Assembly (NCBI RefSeq): GCF_000735455.1
Contig: NZ_JMPS01000007.1
Span: forward strand, 1-64,000
DNA: 64,000 nt
Origin: Yokenella regensburgei ATCC 49455
Lineage (GTDB): Bacteria; Pseudomonadota; Gammaproteobacteria; Enterobacterales; Enterobacteriaceae
Direction of reading: 5' to 3'
Positions 22,182-33,645 of this stretch are shown here, piece after piece. The stretch's first letter is position 1; each line of letters starts with the position of its first letter. A program made the translations under genes and the position numbers. The notes under the pieces are model-generated. The model saw only the letters and a list, made by a program, of their open reading frames with translations, was not told where the DNA came from and ran no database searches.

Positions 22182-24596
22182 TTACCAGGTTTTACCAATG
22201 TTAAACTGGAATTGTTCGGCTTTGTCCCCTTCGTATTTCTTGAACGGCTGGGCGTAGGAGAAGACCAACGGCCCCAGAGGAGACATCCATTGTAATGCGA
22301 TACCTGCAGACATGCGGATATTGCTCGGATCACTATAGTCCGGAATTCCCGCCTGTTGCATTTGCGCGGTATTATCCCAGTGAGTATCCCAGACGGTACC
22401 CGTATCCCAGAAGAAGGAGGTACGGACAGAGTTAGCATACTTATCACTGATAAACGGCGTCGGCACAATCAGCTCAAGGCTCGCCACCGCCATGGCGTTA
22501 CCGCCCACCGCATCGTTAGACTTACATACAGTGCCGCTTGCCTGATTACATTCATTCAGCCCCGGAGCGCCGTAATACACCGCTTTCGGACCAATGTTGT
22601 TAGACTGGAAGCCACGCACGGTGCTGGAACCACCGGCATAGAAGTTCTCATAGAACGGCATTTCTTTGCCGCCCAGACCATCGCCGTAGCCCCAACGTGT
22701 ACGACCTAACACGACCCACTTGTGATCGTTATCGATTGGGAAGTAAGACGCGGTATCCAGCGTGACCTTGTAGAACTCGTTGTCAGAGCCAGGTACGGTG
22801 ACTTTACCGCTAAGGTTGACGCGGTTACCGTCGGTCGGGAAGAATCCGCGATCGAGGTTGTTATACGTCCAACCGTAGTTGAAGGTGAAGTCATCAGCGG
22901 AGAAGCCGTTGTTATCCGTTGTCGTACTGGCACTCTGACCAATAGAGTTCAGGTAACGGTTCATCGCCACCTGCGGCTGCATGTTAGACAGGTCGTTGTG
23001 GACGTAGCCTAAACCTGCACGCAGGGTGTTGTACTCGTTGATCGGGAAGCCCAGCGTCCCATCCACACCATAGCTTTTGTTGGTGTAGGAGGAGAGGTCA
23101 GCGTCATCTGCTTTAAAGTCATTGTAGAAGACACGTCCGCCGAGGCTAACGCCATCCACCGTAAAGTACGGGTTAGTGACAGAGAACTCGGAATATGTCT
23201 GGTAGTCGTTTTTGGTGCCGTTGATACCCACAGAGTAACCGGTACCTAACCAGTTATCCTGCTGAACACCCACCTGGAAGCTCACGCCGCTTTCCGTACC
23301 GTAACCGATACCGAAGTTGAAGCTACCGGTGTTACGCTCTTTCACCTTGTAGACCAGATCAACCTGATCCGGGCTGCCCGGTACGCGCTGAGTATCCACA
23401 TCAACCGTTTCGAAATAACCCAGACGGTTCAGACGCTCTTTACCCTGATCGACCAGATCGCTACCCAGCCACGCCCCTTCCATCTGGCGCATTTCGCGAC
23501 GCAGTACGGAATCTTTGGAAGTGTCGTTGCCTTCAAAACGGATCTTACGTACGTAGTAACGGTTACCGGCATCAACGTTCACGTGCAGCTTAACGGTTTT
23601 ATCCGCATCGTTGATTTCTGGCTGCGACTGAACACGCGGGTAGGCGTAGCCATAGCGACCGAGAAGTTTCTTAATGTTATCTTCCATTTTGGTCACTTTG
23701 GTGCCGTTATACAGCTCGCCCGGCTCGACTTTAGTCAAGCTTTCGATTTCTGCAGAATGGCCCGCCAGATTACCGCTCACCTCAACACCAGACAGCTTGT
23801 ACTGATCGCCTTCGGTGATGTTAACGGTGATATAGATACCTTTCTTGTCCGGCGTCAGGCTAACCTGAGTCGAATCAATGTTGAAGCGTGCGTAGCCGCG
23901 GTCCAGATAGTAGCTGCGCAGGGTCTCGAGGTCGCCCGCCAGTTTCTGTTTCTGATACTTGCGATCGCCCACCACGTTCCACCACGGCACTTCATCGCGC
24001 AGCTGGAAGTTGGAGATCAGCTCATCAGTACTGAACGCGTGGTTACCCACGATGTTGATCTGTTGGATTTTGGCGGAAACGCCTTCCTGGAAGACCAGCT
24101 TGAGGTCAACGCGGTTACGCGGCAACGGTGTGACCACCGCTTTCACGCTAGCGCTGTATTTACCGACGCTGTAGTAGAAGTCTTCCAGTCCCTTCTCAAT
24201 GTCAGAGAGGGTGGTACGGTCAAGAGATTCGCCCACACGAACGCCGGATGCTTCCAGGTTCTGCTTCAGCATGTCATCCTTCACCGATTTGTTACCGGAG
24301 AACGTGATGCTCGCGATAGTCGGACGCTCTTTTACCTGAACCAGCAGCGTATCGCCATCACGCAGGACGCGAACGTCCTCGAAGTTCCCTGTAGCAAACA
24401 GAGCACGAATGGTGTTACTGATATCATCATCAGTTACCGTATCGCCTGGGCGCACGGGCATACTAAGAAGGGCCGCACCAACAGCGACTCGCTGCAAGCC
24501 TTCGAAATGAATATCCTTCACTACGAACCCGTCAGCACCGTATACGGTCGCGCTGCTAAACAGCAGCGACGCTATGAGCAACTTTTTCATCGCCAT
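22182..24596 (-). CDS. bamA: Outer membrane protein assembly factor BamA
   Basis: BamA is the essential core of the BAM complex that folds beta barrels into the outer membrane. The 804-residue protein has a signal peptide (1-20), five POTRA domains (about 21-420) and a 16-strand Omp85 barrel. The VRGF motif of loop 6 is present and the C-terminal residue is an aromatic Trp. Loop 6 differs from E. coli: it is shorter and its two cysteines (683 and 691) are seven residues apart rather than nine. Neighbours skp and rseP match E. coli. Confidence 0.98.
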   Translation of the reverse strand: MAMKKLLIASLLFSSATVYGADGFVVKDIHFEGLQRVAVGAALLSMPVRPGDTVTDDDISNTIRALFATGNFEDVRVLRDGDTLLVQVKERPTIASITFSGNKSVKDDMLKQNLEASGVRVGESLDRTTLSDIEKGLEDFYYSVGKYSASVKAVVTPLPRNRVDLKLVFQEGVSAKIQQINIVGNHAFSTDELISNFQLRDEVPWWNVVGDRKYQKQKLAGDLETLRSYYLDRGYARFNIDSTQVSLTPDKKGIYITVNITEGDQYKLSGVEVSGNLAGHSAEIESLTKVEPGELYNGTKVTKMEDNIKKLLGRYGYAYPRVQSQPEINDADKTVKLHVNVDAGNRYYVRKIRFEGNDTSKDSVLRREMRQMEGAWLGSDLVDQGKERLNRLGYFETVDVDTQRVPGSPDQVDLVYKVKERNTGSFNFGIGYGTESGVSFQVGVQQDNWLGTGYSVGINGTKNDYQTYSEFSVTNPYFTVDGVSLGGRVFYNDFKADDADLSSYTNKSYGVDGTLGFPINEYNTLRAGLGYVHNDLSNMQPQVAMNRYLNSIGQSASTTTDNNGFSADDFTFNYGWTYNNLDRGFFPTDGNRVNLSGKVTVPGSDNEFYKVTLDTASYFPIDNDHKWVVLGRTRWGYGDGLGGKEMPFYENFYAGGSSTVRGFQSNNIGPKAVYYGAPGLNECNQASGTVCKSNDAVGGNAMAVASLELIVPTPFISDKYANSVRTSFFWDTGTVWDTHWDNTAQMQQAGIPDYSDPSNIRMSAGIALQWMSPLGPLVFSYAQPFKKYEGDKAEQFQFNIGKTW

Positions 24597-24627
24597 CGTT
24601 ATTATGCGTTCTTCCTAACTATCTCTC

Positions 24628-25980
24628 TTACAACCGAGAGAAATCATTGAAAAGTGCAAGCCCCATTAACAGCACCAGCAAGATAGAGCCAATGCGATAA
24701 CTAAAGTCTTGAACTCGCTCGGATACCGGCCCGCCTTTTAGCTTTTCAATCGCCAAAAAGAGCAGATGACCCCCATCAAGAACGGGAAGCGGGAACAGGT
24801 TGATAATGCCAAGATTCACACTGATGAGCGCAAGAAACATCAGATAGTAAATCAACCCAAACTCCGCAGACATCCCAGCCCCCTGAGCGATAGAGATCGG
24901 CCCACTGAGGTTGTTCAGTTTTACGTCACCGGTTATCAATTTTCCTAGCATCTGCACCGTCAGCTTCATCAGTTGCCAGGTTTTATCCGTGGCCTGAACA
25001 ATAGCGTCAAACGGTCCATACTGCCGTACTGTCTTGTACTCATCGGGCAGCGGAATGATTTTCGGGACCACGCCCGCAAACCCTTCCGTCGCATTGCTAC
25101 CGCGTTTTGTATCCGGTATCAATGTCAAAGACAAGAGGCTTCCCTGTCTTTCGATTTCTAGCGCCAATGGTTTACCCGGATTATCACGCACCAGGGTGAC
25201 AAACGTCATCCAGCTTGTCAGCGGCTGACCATTGACTTTAACGATCCTGTCGCCGGCTTGCAAACCCGCTTTATTGGCTGCGGAATTTGCCTGTACTTCG
25301 GCAAGGGTCGTTTCAATTTGTGCACCGCGCGGACGAATCCCCAGTGACGTAACAGGATCTTCTTTGTCCGGCGCAAAAGCCCAATGTCGCAAGTTGAGGA
25401 TTTTATCCTGGCGTTGCGTACTTCCGAAAGGGGCAACCGTCAGCGTTGTTTGCTCATCACCAATTTTGGCGACCAGCGCTAAGCGAACCGCATCCCAATC
25501 AGGCGTTTCGATACCGTCAACGGCTTTAAGTTCCGTGCCTGGTGCAATTTGTGCTTCTGCCGCGATGGAATTGGGCGTTATTTCACCAATCACCGGTTTC
25601 ACACCGGGAACACCGATGATGAAAACCAGCCAGTAGGCGAAAACAGCAAAGATGAAGTTTGCCACCGGTCCGGCAGCGATGACAGCGGCGCGTTGCCCCA
25701 CTGTTTTATTATTGAAGGCGTAATGGCGCATTTCCGGTGCAACCGGCTCAACGCGCTCATCCAGCATTTTGACGTACCCACCCAGTGGGATCAGGGCAAT
25801 GACGAACTCCGTGCCACGCTTATCGACGCGGCGCCACAGCGCCTTGCCAAAGCCAATCGAAAAACGTTCGACACGGATACCACAACGGCGGGCGACCCAG
25901 AAATGGCCAAATTCATGCACGGTGATAAGTACACCCAGCGCAATAATAAACGCAGCCAAATTCCAGAGAATGCTCAGCAT
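24628..25980 (-). CDS. rseP: Site-2 protease RseP
   Basis: RseP is an inner-membrane zinc metalloprotease that cuts RseA within the membrane after DegS, freeing sigma-E; it also clears leftover signal peptides. It has 450 residues. The zinc motif HEFGH is at 22-26 in the first membrane segment. Two tandem PDZ domains sit in the periplasmic part (about 115-310). The third ligand motif LDGGH lies near residue 402. Its gene is between cdsA (11 bases) and bamA (31 bases), placing the sigma-E activator beside a main sigma-E client gene. Confidence 0.98.
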   Translation of the reverse strand: MLSILWNLAAFIIALGVLITVHEFGHFWVARRCGIRVERFSIGFGKALWRRVDKRGTEFVIALIPLGGYVKMLDERVEPVAPEMRHYAFNNKTVGQRAAVIAAGPVANFIFAVFAYWLVFIIGVPGVKPVIGEITPNSIAAEAQIAPGTELKAVDGIETPDWDAVRLALVAKIGDEQTTLTVAPFGSTQRQDKILNLRHWAFAPDKEDPVTSLGIRPRGAQIETTLAEVQANSAANKAGLQAGDRIVKVNGQPLTSWMTFVTLVRDNPGKPLALEIERQGSLLSLTLIPDTKRGSNATEGFAGVVPKIIPLPDEYKTVRQYGPFDAIVQATDKTWQLMKLTVQMLGKLITGDVKLNNLSGPISIAQGAGMSAEFGLIYYLMFLALISVNLGIINLFPLPVLDGGHLLFLAIEKLKGGPVSERVQDFSYRIGSILLVLLMGLALFNDFSRL

Positions 25981-25991
25981 AACACCGTCCG

Positions 25992-26849
25992 TTAAATCGT
26001 CCTGAAAACTAACAGCAACAGGCAGGCGAAGACCGGGACCGCAGCCGTCAGGCTGTCAATTCGGTCCAGAATACCGCCGTGTCCAGGAATCAAATGACCA
26101 CTGTCTTTAATTCCCGCTTCCCGCTTAAACATACTTTCGGTCAAATCACCCAGTACTGAAGCCAGCGTTGCCACGATGGAACAGATCAGTAAGGTGACCG
26201 GGGCAACATCCAGATTGACCCATAAACCATAAGCCCACGAAATTACCGCTGCGGTAAACAGGCCGCCGATGAATCCTTGCCAGGTTTTCCCCGGAGAAAC
26301 TTTCGGCGCCAGCTTGTGCTTGCCGAACAGTTTACCAAAGACATAGGCGCCGGAGTCAGCCCCCCACACCAGAATCATCACATACAGGAGCCACAGTGCC
26401 CCGCTGTAGTGGTTATCGTCATAATGCCATGCTCGCAGCGCTACCATGCCCCAGAAGAACGGCACGATAGTCAGCAGACCAAAGAGCAGACGCAGCGTCT
26501 TTGAGGAGCGCCATACCGAAGCAGAACCCGGATAGGTCAACACCATCAGTAACGCAACAATCCACCAGCCGAGCGAGGCCCACAGAGAGCCCTGCACCAA
26601 AGGCAGCTGGACGTTATGATGATACTCAGGCATCAGCAAGAGCATCAGCGCCAACAGCAGGCCACAAAACAGGGCCAGCCAGACGCGCTGTGTGCGGGAT
26701 GTGAACCCGCTAAGCTGACCCCACTCCCATGCGGCCAGCATACAAATCACCAGAGTCAGAATGGCAAAGCCACCCGGCGGCAGTAAAAAGAGTGCCGCAA
26801 TGACTACGGGTACTAAAACGAGAGCGGAAATAAGGCGATACTTTAGCAA
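25992..26849 (-). CDS. cdsA: Phosphatidate cytidylyltransferase
   Basis: CdsA makes CDP-diacylglycerol from phosphatidate and CTP, the precursor of all membrane phospholipids. It has 285 residues and about eight membrane segments. The family signature near the C-terminus is complete: SMFKR, then [12 protein letters not shown], then DRIDS. Translation starts at a TTG at 26849, with a purine-rich GGGGG about six bases upstream; this start gives the exact E. coli length and N-terminus (MLKYRLI). It follows uppS by 12 bases. Confidence 0.97.
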   Translation of the reverse strand: MLKYRLISALVLVPVVIAALFLLPPGGFAILTLVICMLAAWEWGQLSGFTSRTQRVWLALFCGLLLALMLLLMPEYHHNVQLPLVQGSLWASLGWWIVALLMVLTYPGSASVWRSSKTLRLLFGLLTIVPFFWGMVALRAWHYDDNHYSGALWLLYVMILVWGADSGAYVFGKLFGKHKLAPKVSPGKTWQGFIGGLFTAAVISWAYGLWVNLDVAPVTLLICSIVATLASVLGDLTESMFKREAGIKDSGHLIPGHGGILDRIDSLTAAVPVFACLLLLVFRTI

Positions 26850-26861
26850 AAGCTACCCCCA

Positions 26862-27620
26862 TCAGGTATTTTCACCAGCAGGCTCAGTGCCGCCGAAACG
26901 ACGCTCACGATTGGCAAAAGCATGCAGCGCACCTTCAAAGTCTTGTTCATCGAAATCGGGCCAAAGAACATCTGTAAAGTAAAGTTCGGCATAGGCAATT
27001 TGCCACAGCAAAAAGTTACTGATGCGATGTTCTCCCCCTGTCCTAATCACTAAATCTACAGGAGCCAGTTCATGCATGCAGATTTGCTCACCCAATAAAT
27101 CTTCAGTGATTTCATCGGGGCTCATCGTGCCGTTTTGTACCTGTTCCGCCAGATGGCGGACTCCCTGAATAATATCCCAACGTCCACCGTAGTTCGCTGC
27201 AATATTGAGCGTTAATCCGGTATTATTTTGCGTCAGTGTTTCCGCCTTGCGAATTCTTTCGCGCAGACGAGCATTGAAGCGACTGGTATCACCAATGATA
27301 CACAGGCGGACGTTGTGACGGTGCAGGCTTTTAACCTCACTATCGAGGGCCCACACAAACAACTCCATTAGCGCCGTAACTTCCTGGGCAGGACGGTTCC
27401 AGTTTTCACTACTGAACGCATAAAGCGTTAAGGCATCAATCCCGTTATTTGCTGCAAAAGAGACAGCACGACGTACGGATTTCGCACCGGCCTTATGACC
27501 GAAAGCACGAATTTTCCCCTGCCGCTTCGCCCAGCGCCCATTGCCATCCATGATGATAGCCACATGACGGCAGCCATGCGCAGGCAATTTTTCGCTGATT
27601 GGTTGATTAGCAGACAACAT
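26862..27620 (-). CDS. uppS: Undecaprenyl diphosphate synthase
   Basis: UppS (IspU) extends farnesyl diphosphate with eight isopentenyl units to form the C55 lipid carrier for peptidoglycan and O-antigen. It has 252 residues. The cis-prenyltransferase motif begins with the catalytic Asp25 in IMDGNGRWAKRQG, followed by GHKAG. The conserved SSENW and RTGGEHRISNFLLWQ segments are present. It lies between dxr, which makes its precursor pathway, and cdsA. The 165-base gap to dxr has no clear terminator. Confidence 0.98.
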   Translation of the reverse strand: MLSANQPISEKLPAHGCRHVAIIMDGNGRWAKRQGKIRAFGHKAGAKSVRRAVSFAANNGIDALTLYAFSSENWNRPAQEVTALMELFVWALDSEVKSLHRHNVRLCIIGDTSRFNARLRERIRKAETLTQNNTGLTLNIAANYGGRWDIIQGVRHLAEQVQNGTMSPDEITEDLLGEQICMHELAPVDLVIRTGGEHRISNFLLWQIAYAELYFTDVLWPDFDEQDFEGALHAFANRERRFGGTEPAGENT

Positions 27621-27785
27621 AACGCGTTAATAATCCATGAAAAGGAATTAGCAGTATTCTGGAATACCCGCCCCTGACTACACCGTGCACAACCAGTGCT
27701 AAATTCACGGCGAATGAGTGGCGCAGACTATATCATCGAAGCCCAGCGCTAACAAATGCCACGACTCATCATAGGCGGAGAATCA

Positions 27786-28982
27786 TCAGCTTGCGATGCG
27801 CTTCACCTGTTTTTGCGCAATCTCTCTCGCACAGGCATCTACCGCCAGAACCTCATCGATACTTTGTGGCTCTGCGACACTTATGGCTTCAAGAACGGAC
27901 AGGTTCAACGCCGCAATATCAGTGAATCGAATCTTCGACGCCAGGAATGCTGCCACGGTGATTTCGTTGGCGGCATTCAGCGCGGTCGTCGCGGCCTGCC
28001 CTTGTCCGAAAGCGTCCATCGCCAGCTTCAGGCATGGATAGCGACCGTAATCGGGTTCCATGAAGGTGAGCGATCCAAGACGGCAGAAATCAAGAGGTTT
28101 TACGCCAGAGTTCACACGTGCGGGCCACCCCATTGTATGAGCGATAGGCGTGCGCATATCCGGTTCACCAAGCTGTGCCAGCACGCTGCCATCCTGATAG
28201 CGCACCATAGAATGGATGACCGATTGCGGATGAATCAACACTTCCATCTGCGCCGCAGACGCATTAAACAGCCAGCGGGCTTCAATGTATTCCAGACCCT
28301 TGTTCATCATGGTGGCAGAGTCGACGGAGATTTTACGCCCCATTGACCAGTTCGGGTGTTTGCAGGCCTGATCCGGCGTCATTGCCGCCAGTTCAGAAAC
28401 TGCTGTCTCCCGGAACGGGCCACCAGACCCGGTAAGCAAAATTGACGATACGCCATTCTGCTCAAGGTCAGCGTACCCCAGGTTCTGCTGAATTGTTTCC
28501 GGCAAACTCTGAAATATCGCATTGTGTTCGCTGTCGACCGGCAGCAGCTGCGCACCGCTGTGTTTTACCGCGTCCATAAACAGACGCCCGCAGGTGACCA
28601 GCGCCTCTTTGTTAGCGAGCAGTACTTTTTTCCCGGCGTGAATAGCCGCAAGCGTCGGCACCAGCCCCGCCGCACCGACGATGGCAGCCATCACCTGATC
28701 AACCTCTTCCAGCGCCGCCACTTCGCTTGCAGCCTGCGCTCCGCTCATGACCTCGACCCGGCTACCGTGCAGCTGTAAAGCGGCCTTCAATGCTTTAGCG
28801 CTGGCCTCGTTTTCCATCACGGCGAATCGTGGAGCGAACTCCAGACACTGTTCAACCATACGGTCAACATTTTTGCCTGCCACCAGGGCTGTGATGGCGA
28901 AACGGTCAGGGTTATGCCGCACCACATCCAGCGTGCTGCAGCCAATAGACCCGGTGGAGCCAAGAATGGTTAATTGCTTCAT
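27786..28982 (-). CDS. dxr: 1-deoxy-D-xylulose 5-phosphate reductoisomerase
   Basis: Dxr (IspC) converts DXP to MEP with NADPH, the committed step of the MEP isoprenoid pathway and the target of fosmidomycin. I start it at the ATG at 28982, giving 398 residues as in E. coli. An in-frame upstream ATG adds 12 residues that do not resemble the family. The NADPH motif GSTGSIG is at 8-14. The flexible catalytic loop and metal-binding residues are in the central domain ([18 protein letters not shown]). It sits between frr and uppS. Confidence 0.97.
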   Translation of the reverse strand: MKQLTILGSTGSIGCSTLDVVRHNPDRFAITALVAGKNVDRMVEQCLEFAPRFAVMENEASAKALKAALQLHGSRVEVMSGAQAASEVAALEEVDQVMAAIVGAAGLVPTLAAIHAGKKVLLANKEALVTCGRLFMDAVKHSGAQLLPVDSEHNAIFQSLPETIQQNLGYADLEQNGVSSILLTGSGGPFRETAVSELAAMTPDQACKHPNWSMGRKISVDSATMMNKGLEYIEARWLFNASAAQMEVLIHPQSVIHSMVRYQDGSVLAQLGEPDMRTPIAHTMGWPARVNSGVKPLDFCRLGSLTFMEPDYGRYPCLKLAMDAFGQGQAATTALNAANEITVAAFLASKIRFTDIAALNLSVLEAISVAEPQSIDEVLAVDACAREIAQKQVKRIAS

Positions 28983-29084
28983 GAAGCGTCCAGAAGATTG
29001 TAAAACGGGTAAAAGCAAAACGCCGCCAGCAAAGCCATCACTGGCTTTCTGTACGGCGTTTAATCATATAAGCCGCAGAGATGA

Positions 29085-29642
29085 TTAGAACTGCATCAGT
29101 TCTGCTTCTTTCTCTGACAGCGCCGCATCAATTTTCTTGATAGCAACGTCGGTCAGCTTCTGTACGTCATCCTGTGAACGACGATCGTCATCTTCACTGA
29201 TCTCTTTGTCTTTCAGCAGTGCTTTCACTTTGTCGTTCGCGTCACGGCGAACGTTACGCACGGCAACACGGCCCTGCTCTGCTTCACCACGCACGACTTT
29301 GATCAGGTCTTTACGACGTTCTTCAGTCAGCGGCGGCAGCGGAACACGGATGTCGGTGCCCGCAGAGCTTGGGTTCAGACCAAGGTCAGACGCCATGATC
29401 GCTTTCTCAACGGCCGGGCCCATAGAGCGGTCGAACACGTTGATTTTCAGCGTACGGGTGTCTTCAACGGTGACGCTTGCCAGCTGGCGCAGCGGAGTCG
29501 GCGTGCCGTAGTATTCAACGACAATGCCATCCAGCAGGCTTGGGGAAGCACGACCGGTGCGAATTTTGCTGATTTGGTTTTTGAATGCTTCTACGCATTT
29601 GTCCATGCGTACTTCAGCATCTTTTCTGATATCGCTAATCAC
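29085..29642 (-). CDS. frr: Ribosome recycling factor
   Basis: RRF splits post-termination ribosomes with EF-G and is essential. Starting at the GTG at 29642, with AAGGA eight bases upstream, it has 185 residues and aligns from residue 1 with E. coli. The three-helix bundle (about 1-30 and 105-185) and the small beta-rich domain (about 31-104) are both present, with the conserved KIRTGRASP and [10 protein letters not shown] segments. An ERIC repeat lies between it and pyrH, so transcripts reading from pyrH carry that RNA ahead of frr. Confidence 0.97.
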   Translation of the reverse strand: MISDIRKDAEVRMDKCVEAFKNQISKIRTGRASPSLLDGIVVEYYGTPTPLRQLASVTVEDTRTLKINVFDRSMGPAVEKAIMASDLGLNPSSAGTDIRVPLPPLTEERRKDLIKVVRGEAEQGRVAVRNVRRDANDKVKALLKDKEISEDDDRRSQDDVQKLTDVAIKKIDAALSEKEAELMQF

Positions 29643-29699
29643 GTTACGAATCCTTGAAAACTTGTCTCGGTCAGACCAGGCACAGCCACTAAGGTGTGC

Positions 29700-29826
29700 T
29701 ATACCCGTCATACTTCAAGTGGCAGGTGCGTTAGCTTTCCTCGTTCACCCCTGTCACTTACCGATGTAAGCTCCCGGGGATTCACTGCGTCGCTGCCTTC
29801 CTGCAACTCGAATTATTTAGGGTATA
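29700..29826. repeat. ERIC element (127 bp)
   Basis: The element runs from TATACC to GGTATA, inverted ends exactly 127 bases apart, the full ERIC length. The central segment GATGTAAGCTCCCGGGGATTCAC at 29763-29785 differs by one base from the well-known ERIC1R core. It occupies about half of the 268-base gap between pyrH and frr. ERIC elements are non-coding, transcribed, and able to fold into a long hairpin. Confidence 0.95.
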
Positions 29827-29910
29827 AGTATAGTCTCGTTTAAATCATGCCAGGGTAAGTTACCCGCGAAGATAAAGCGGAATCTTACCCGTATTTGACC
29901 CTGACGGAAA

Positions 29911-30636
29911 TTATTCCGTGATCAAAGTGCCTTCTTTTTCGCCCATGACAACACGACGCAGTGCGCCTGGCTTGTTCATATTGAATACGCGAATCGGCAG
30001 TTTGTGGTCACGAGCCAGCGTGAACGCCGCAAGATCCATCACTTTCAGCTCTTTATCCAGCACTTCCGCGTAGGTCAGTTGCTCGTACATCGTCGCTGAT
30101 GGATCTTTTGCCGGGTCGGCGGTAAACACGCCATCCACTTTGGTCGCTTTCAGCACGACGTCGGCTTCAATTTCGATACCGCGCAGGCACGCTGCGGAAT
30201 CGGTAGTAAAGAACGGGTTACCCGTACCGGCGGAGAGGATCACCACGCGGTTGTTACGCAGCAGGCTGATAGCTTCGGCCCAGCTGTAATTATCACACAC
30301 GCCATTCAGCGGAATCGCGGACATCAGACGAGCATTCACATAGGCGCGATGCAATGCGTCACGCATTGCCAGGCCGTTCATGACGGTTGCCAGCATGCCC
30401 ATGTGGTCGCCCACCACGCGGTTCATTCCCGCTTTTGCCAGACCCGCACCACGGAACAGGTTACCACCACCAATTACCACACCAACCTGAATACCCAGTT
30501 CGACCAGTTCTTTGATTTCCTGAGCCATACGATCCAGTATGCTTGCGTCAATACCGAAGCCTTCCGAACCCTGCAGAGCTTCGCCACTTAACTTAAGCAG
30601 AATACGTTTGTAGACGGGTTTTGCATTGGTAGCCAT
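29911..30636 (-). CDS. pyrH: UMP kinase
   Basis: PyrH phosphorylates UMP to UDP and is activated by GTP and inhibited by UTP. It has 241 residues and belongs to the amino-acid-kinase fold, not the usual NMP kinases. The N-terminal KLSGEAL (14-20) and the glycine-rich [11 protein letters not shown] (52-62) bind phosphates. The gene lies between tsf, which ends at its own terminator, and frr. The 147-base gap upstream should hold its promoter. Its transcript runs into the ERIC repeat. Confidence 0.98.
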   Translation of the reverse strand: MATNAKPVYKRILLKLSGEALQGSEGFGIDASILDRMAQEIKELVELGIQVGVVIGGGNLFRGAGLAKAGMNRVVGDHMGMLATVMNGLAMRDALHRAYVNARLMSAIPLNGVCDNYSWAEAISLLRNNRVVILSAGTGNPFFTTDSAACLRGIEIEADVVLKATKVDGVFTADPAKDPSATMYEQLTYAEVLDKELKVMDLAAFTLARDHKLPIRVFNMNKPGALRRVVMGEKEGTLITE

Positions 30637-30749
30637 GTTTCTTTCCTGAGACTGTCAACGAGTGAGATGAGTTAAAACAGGCGACATTGTACGTCGCTTT
30701 CCAGCGCAGCCACTATAGCGGTTGGCTGATTTTTCCAGATGGGCGCAAA

Positions 30750-30772
30750 AAGAAGCCGCCCTCAGGCGGCTG
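30750..30772 (-). terminator. Terminator after tsf
   Basis: AGCCGCC (30754-30760) and GGCGGCT (30765-30771) form a 7-base stem with a 4-base loop. On the minus strand it is followed by TCTTTTT. It begins 13 bases past the tsf stop. Confidence 0.88.
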
Positions 30773-30783
30773 CTTTAAAAAAA

Positions 30784-31635
30784 TTAAGACTGCTTGGACA
30801 TGGCAGCAACTTCTGCTGCGAAGTCAGTCTCAACTTTCTCGATGCCTTCGCCCACTTCAAAGCGGATGAAGCCAGTTACGTCAGCGTTGTGCTCTTTCAG
30901 CAGCTGAGCAACAGATTTGCTCGGGTCCATAACGAACGGCTGACCGGTCAGAGAAACTTCGCCGGTGAATTTCTTCATGCGGCCTTCAACCATTTTCTCT
31001 GCGATTTCTTTCGGCTTGCCAGACTGCATGGCGATGTCCAGCTGAACCTGGTACTCTTTTTCTACCACTTCAGCAGACACGTCTTCCGGCTTAACGAATT
31101 CTGGCTTGCTTGCAGCGATGTGCATTGCCAGCTGCTTAACCAGTTCTTCGTCAGCGCCTTTAGCCGCAACCAGTACACCGATACGCGCGCCGTGCTGGTA
31201 AGAACCCAGAACTTCGCCTTCCAGAGCGGAAACGCGACGGATGTTGATGTTCTCACCGATTTTAGCAACCAGGGCAACACGTTCTTCTTCGAACTGTGCT
31301 TTCAGAACTTCAACGTCAGTGATTTTGCCAGCAACTGCTGCATCCAGAACTTTGTTAGCAAAAGCCTGGAAACCGCCATCTTTAGCAACGAAGTCAGTCT
31401 GGCAGTTAACTTCCAGAATGATGCCGTAGGTGCCATCGATTTTGGTGATGATCACGCCGTCAGCTGCTACGTTACCTGCTTTTTTCGCCGCTTTGATTGC
31501 GCCGGATTTACGCATGTTTTCGATTGCCAGCTCGATGTCGCCGTTAGCTTCAGTCAGCGCTTTTTTGCAATCCATCATGCCTGCGCCAGTACGCTCGCGC
31601 AGCTCTTTTACCAGGGATGCGGTAATTTCAGCCAT
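30784..31635 (-). CDS. tsf: Elongation factor Ts
   Basis: EF-Ts recycles EF-Tu by exchanging GDP for GTP. At 283 residues it matches E. coli. The N-terminal UBA-like domain (about 1-55) contains the conserved [13 protein letters not shown]. Two core subdomains follow, with TDFVAKD around residues 79-85 contacting EF-Tu. It is the second gene of rpsB-tsf. A hairpin with a T-tail between the two genes probably reduces read-through so that S2 and EF-Ts are made in different amounts. Confidence 0.98.
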   Translation of the reverse strand: MAEITASLVKELRERTGAGMMDCKKALTEANGDIELAIENMRKSGAIKAAKKAGNVAADGVIITKIDGTYGIILEVNCQTDFVAKDGGFQAFANKVLDAAVAGKITDVEVLKAQFEEERVALVAKIGENINIRRVSALEGEVLGSYQHGARIGVLVAAKGADEELVKQLAMHIAASKPEFVKPEDVSAEVVEKEYQVQLDIAMQSGKPKEIAEKMVEGRMKKFTGEVSLTGQPFVMDPSKSVAQLLKEHNADVTGFIRFEVGEGIEKVETDFAAEVAAMSKQS

Positions 31636-31694
31636 TCTTAAATCCTCGGGAGGTGTGACCTGCCCGGCGATAAGCCAGACAGATATAAAAGTGA

Positions 31695-31717
31695 AAAAGG
31701 GGCCATAAAGAGGCCCC
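31695..31717 (-). terminator. Partial terminator between rpsB and tsf
   Basis: GGGGCC and GGCCCC (31699-31704 and 31712-31717) form a 6-base GC stem. On the minus strand the stem is followed by TTTTTCAC. As tsf needs rpsB transcripts, this should act as an attenuator rather than a full stop; that is inference. Confidence 0.75.
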
Positions 31718-31762
31718 TAACCAAACTCAGTACTACCTGGTTAAATAAGGGGTTGAACCTTA

Positions 31763-32655
<893 letters not shown>

Positions 32656-32658
32656 CGC

Positions 32659-32688
32659 TTTATACCACAAATCACGGGCAGAAACCAA
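32659..32688 (-). promoter_or_regulatory. rpsB promoter
   Basis: On the minus strand TATAAA (32664-32659) is preceded at 18 bases by TTGGTT (32688-32683). It is followed by the GC-rich GCGCGCC. That discriminator is typical of promoters turned down by ppGpp and DksA, as known for rpsB. The -10 is convincing and the -35 less so. Confidence 0.7.
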
Positions 32689-32809
32689 TATTTGTTGGCG
32701 CTGCGTGCTGTTAATGATTCTCAGTTTGGCAGGAAGTATGCCGTCCTGATACCATTGGCAGCACTTAGACTCAAATTGCCGATAAAATCGGCCCTGATGG
32801 ACAGAATTC

Positions 32810-33604
32810 ATGGCTATCTCAATTAAGACCCCTGAAGAAATCGCAAAAATGCGCGTTGCCGGTCGTCTGGCCGCTGAAGTGCTGGAGATGATCGAGCCGT
32901 TCGTTAAACCGGGCGTCAGCACCGGCGAACTGGATCGCATCTGCAACGACTATATCGTGAATGAGCAGCAGGCTATCTCCGCCTGCCTCGGCTACCACGG
33001 CTTCCCGAAATCCGTCTGTATCTCGATTAACGAGGTGGTGTGCCACGGAATTCCTGACGACCAGAAGCTGCTGAAAGACGGCGATGTGGTCAACATCGAT
33101 GTCACCGTTATTAAAGATGAGTACCACGGTGACACCTCGAAGATGTTCATCGTCGGTAAACCGACCATTCTGGGCGAACGTCTGTGCCGTATCACTCAGG
33201 AAAGCCTGTATCTGGCGCTGAAAATGGTGAAACCAGGCATTCGCCTGCGCACCCTTGGCGCGGCTATCCAGAAATTCGTTGAAGCAGAAGGTTTCTCAGT
33301 CGTTCGCGAATACTGTGGTCACGGTATTGGCCGTGGTTTCCACGAAGAGCCGCAGGTACTGCACTATGATGCCGACGACGGCGGCGTGGTACTGCAACCG
33401 GGTATGACCTTCACGATTGAACCGATGGTCAACGCCGGCGATTACCGCATCCGTACGATGAAAGACGGCTGGACGGTAAAAACCAAAGACCGGAGCTTGT
33501 CTGCACAGTATGAGCATACTATTGTGGTGACAGATAACGGCTGCGAGATATTGACTCTCCGTAAGGATGACACCATCCCGGCGATAATTTCGCACAACGA
33601 CTAA
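32810..33604 (+). CDS. map: Methionine aminopeptidase type I
   Basis: Map removes the initiator methionine from nascent proteins and is essential. It has 264 residues, as in E. coli. All five metal ligands are visible: Asp in VNIDVT and Asp in YHGDTS (97 and 108), His in GHGIGR (171), Glu in FTIEPMV (204) and Glu in QYEHT (235), plus the substrate-binding His79 in GYHGFPKS. It is divergent from rpsB and is followed by its own terminator before glnD. Confidence 0.98.
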   Translation: MAISIKTPEEIAKMRVAGRLAAEVLEMIEPFVKPGVSTGELDRICNDYIVNEQQAISACLGYHGFPKSVCISINEVVCHGIPDDQKLLKDGDVVNIDVTVIKDEYHGDTSKMFIVGKPTILGERLCRITQESLYLALKMVKPGIRLRTLGAAIQKFVEAEGFSVVREYCGHGIGRGFHEEPQVLHYDADDGGVVLQPGMTFTIEPMVNAGDYRIRTMKDGWTVKTKDRSLSAQYEHTIVVTDNGCEILTLRKDDTIPAIISHND

Positions 33605-33633
33605 CGAAAAAGCCGGCGTAAGCCGGCTTTTCT
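33605..33633 (+). terminator. Terminator between map and glnD
   Basis: AGCCGGC (33611-33617) pairs with GCCGGCT (33622-33628) over GTAA, then TTTTCTT follows. It ends 12 bases before the glnD start, so glnD either starts from a promoter upstream of it or depends on read-through. Confidence 0.85.
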
Positions 33634-33645
33634 TATGGTGGCGCT

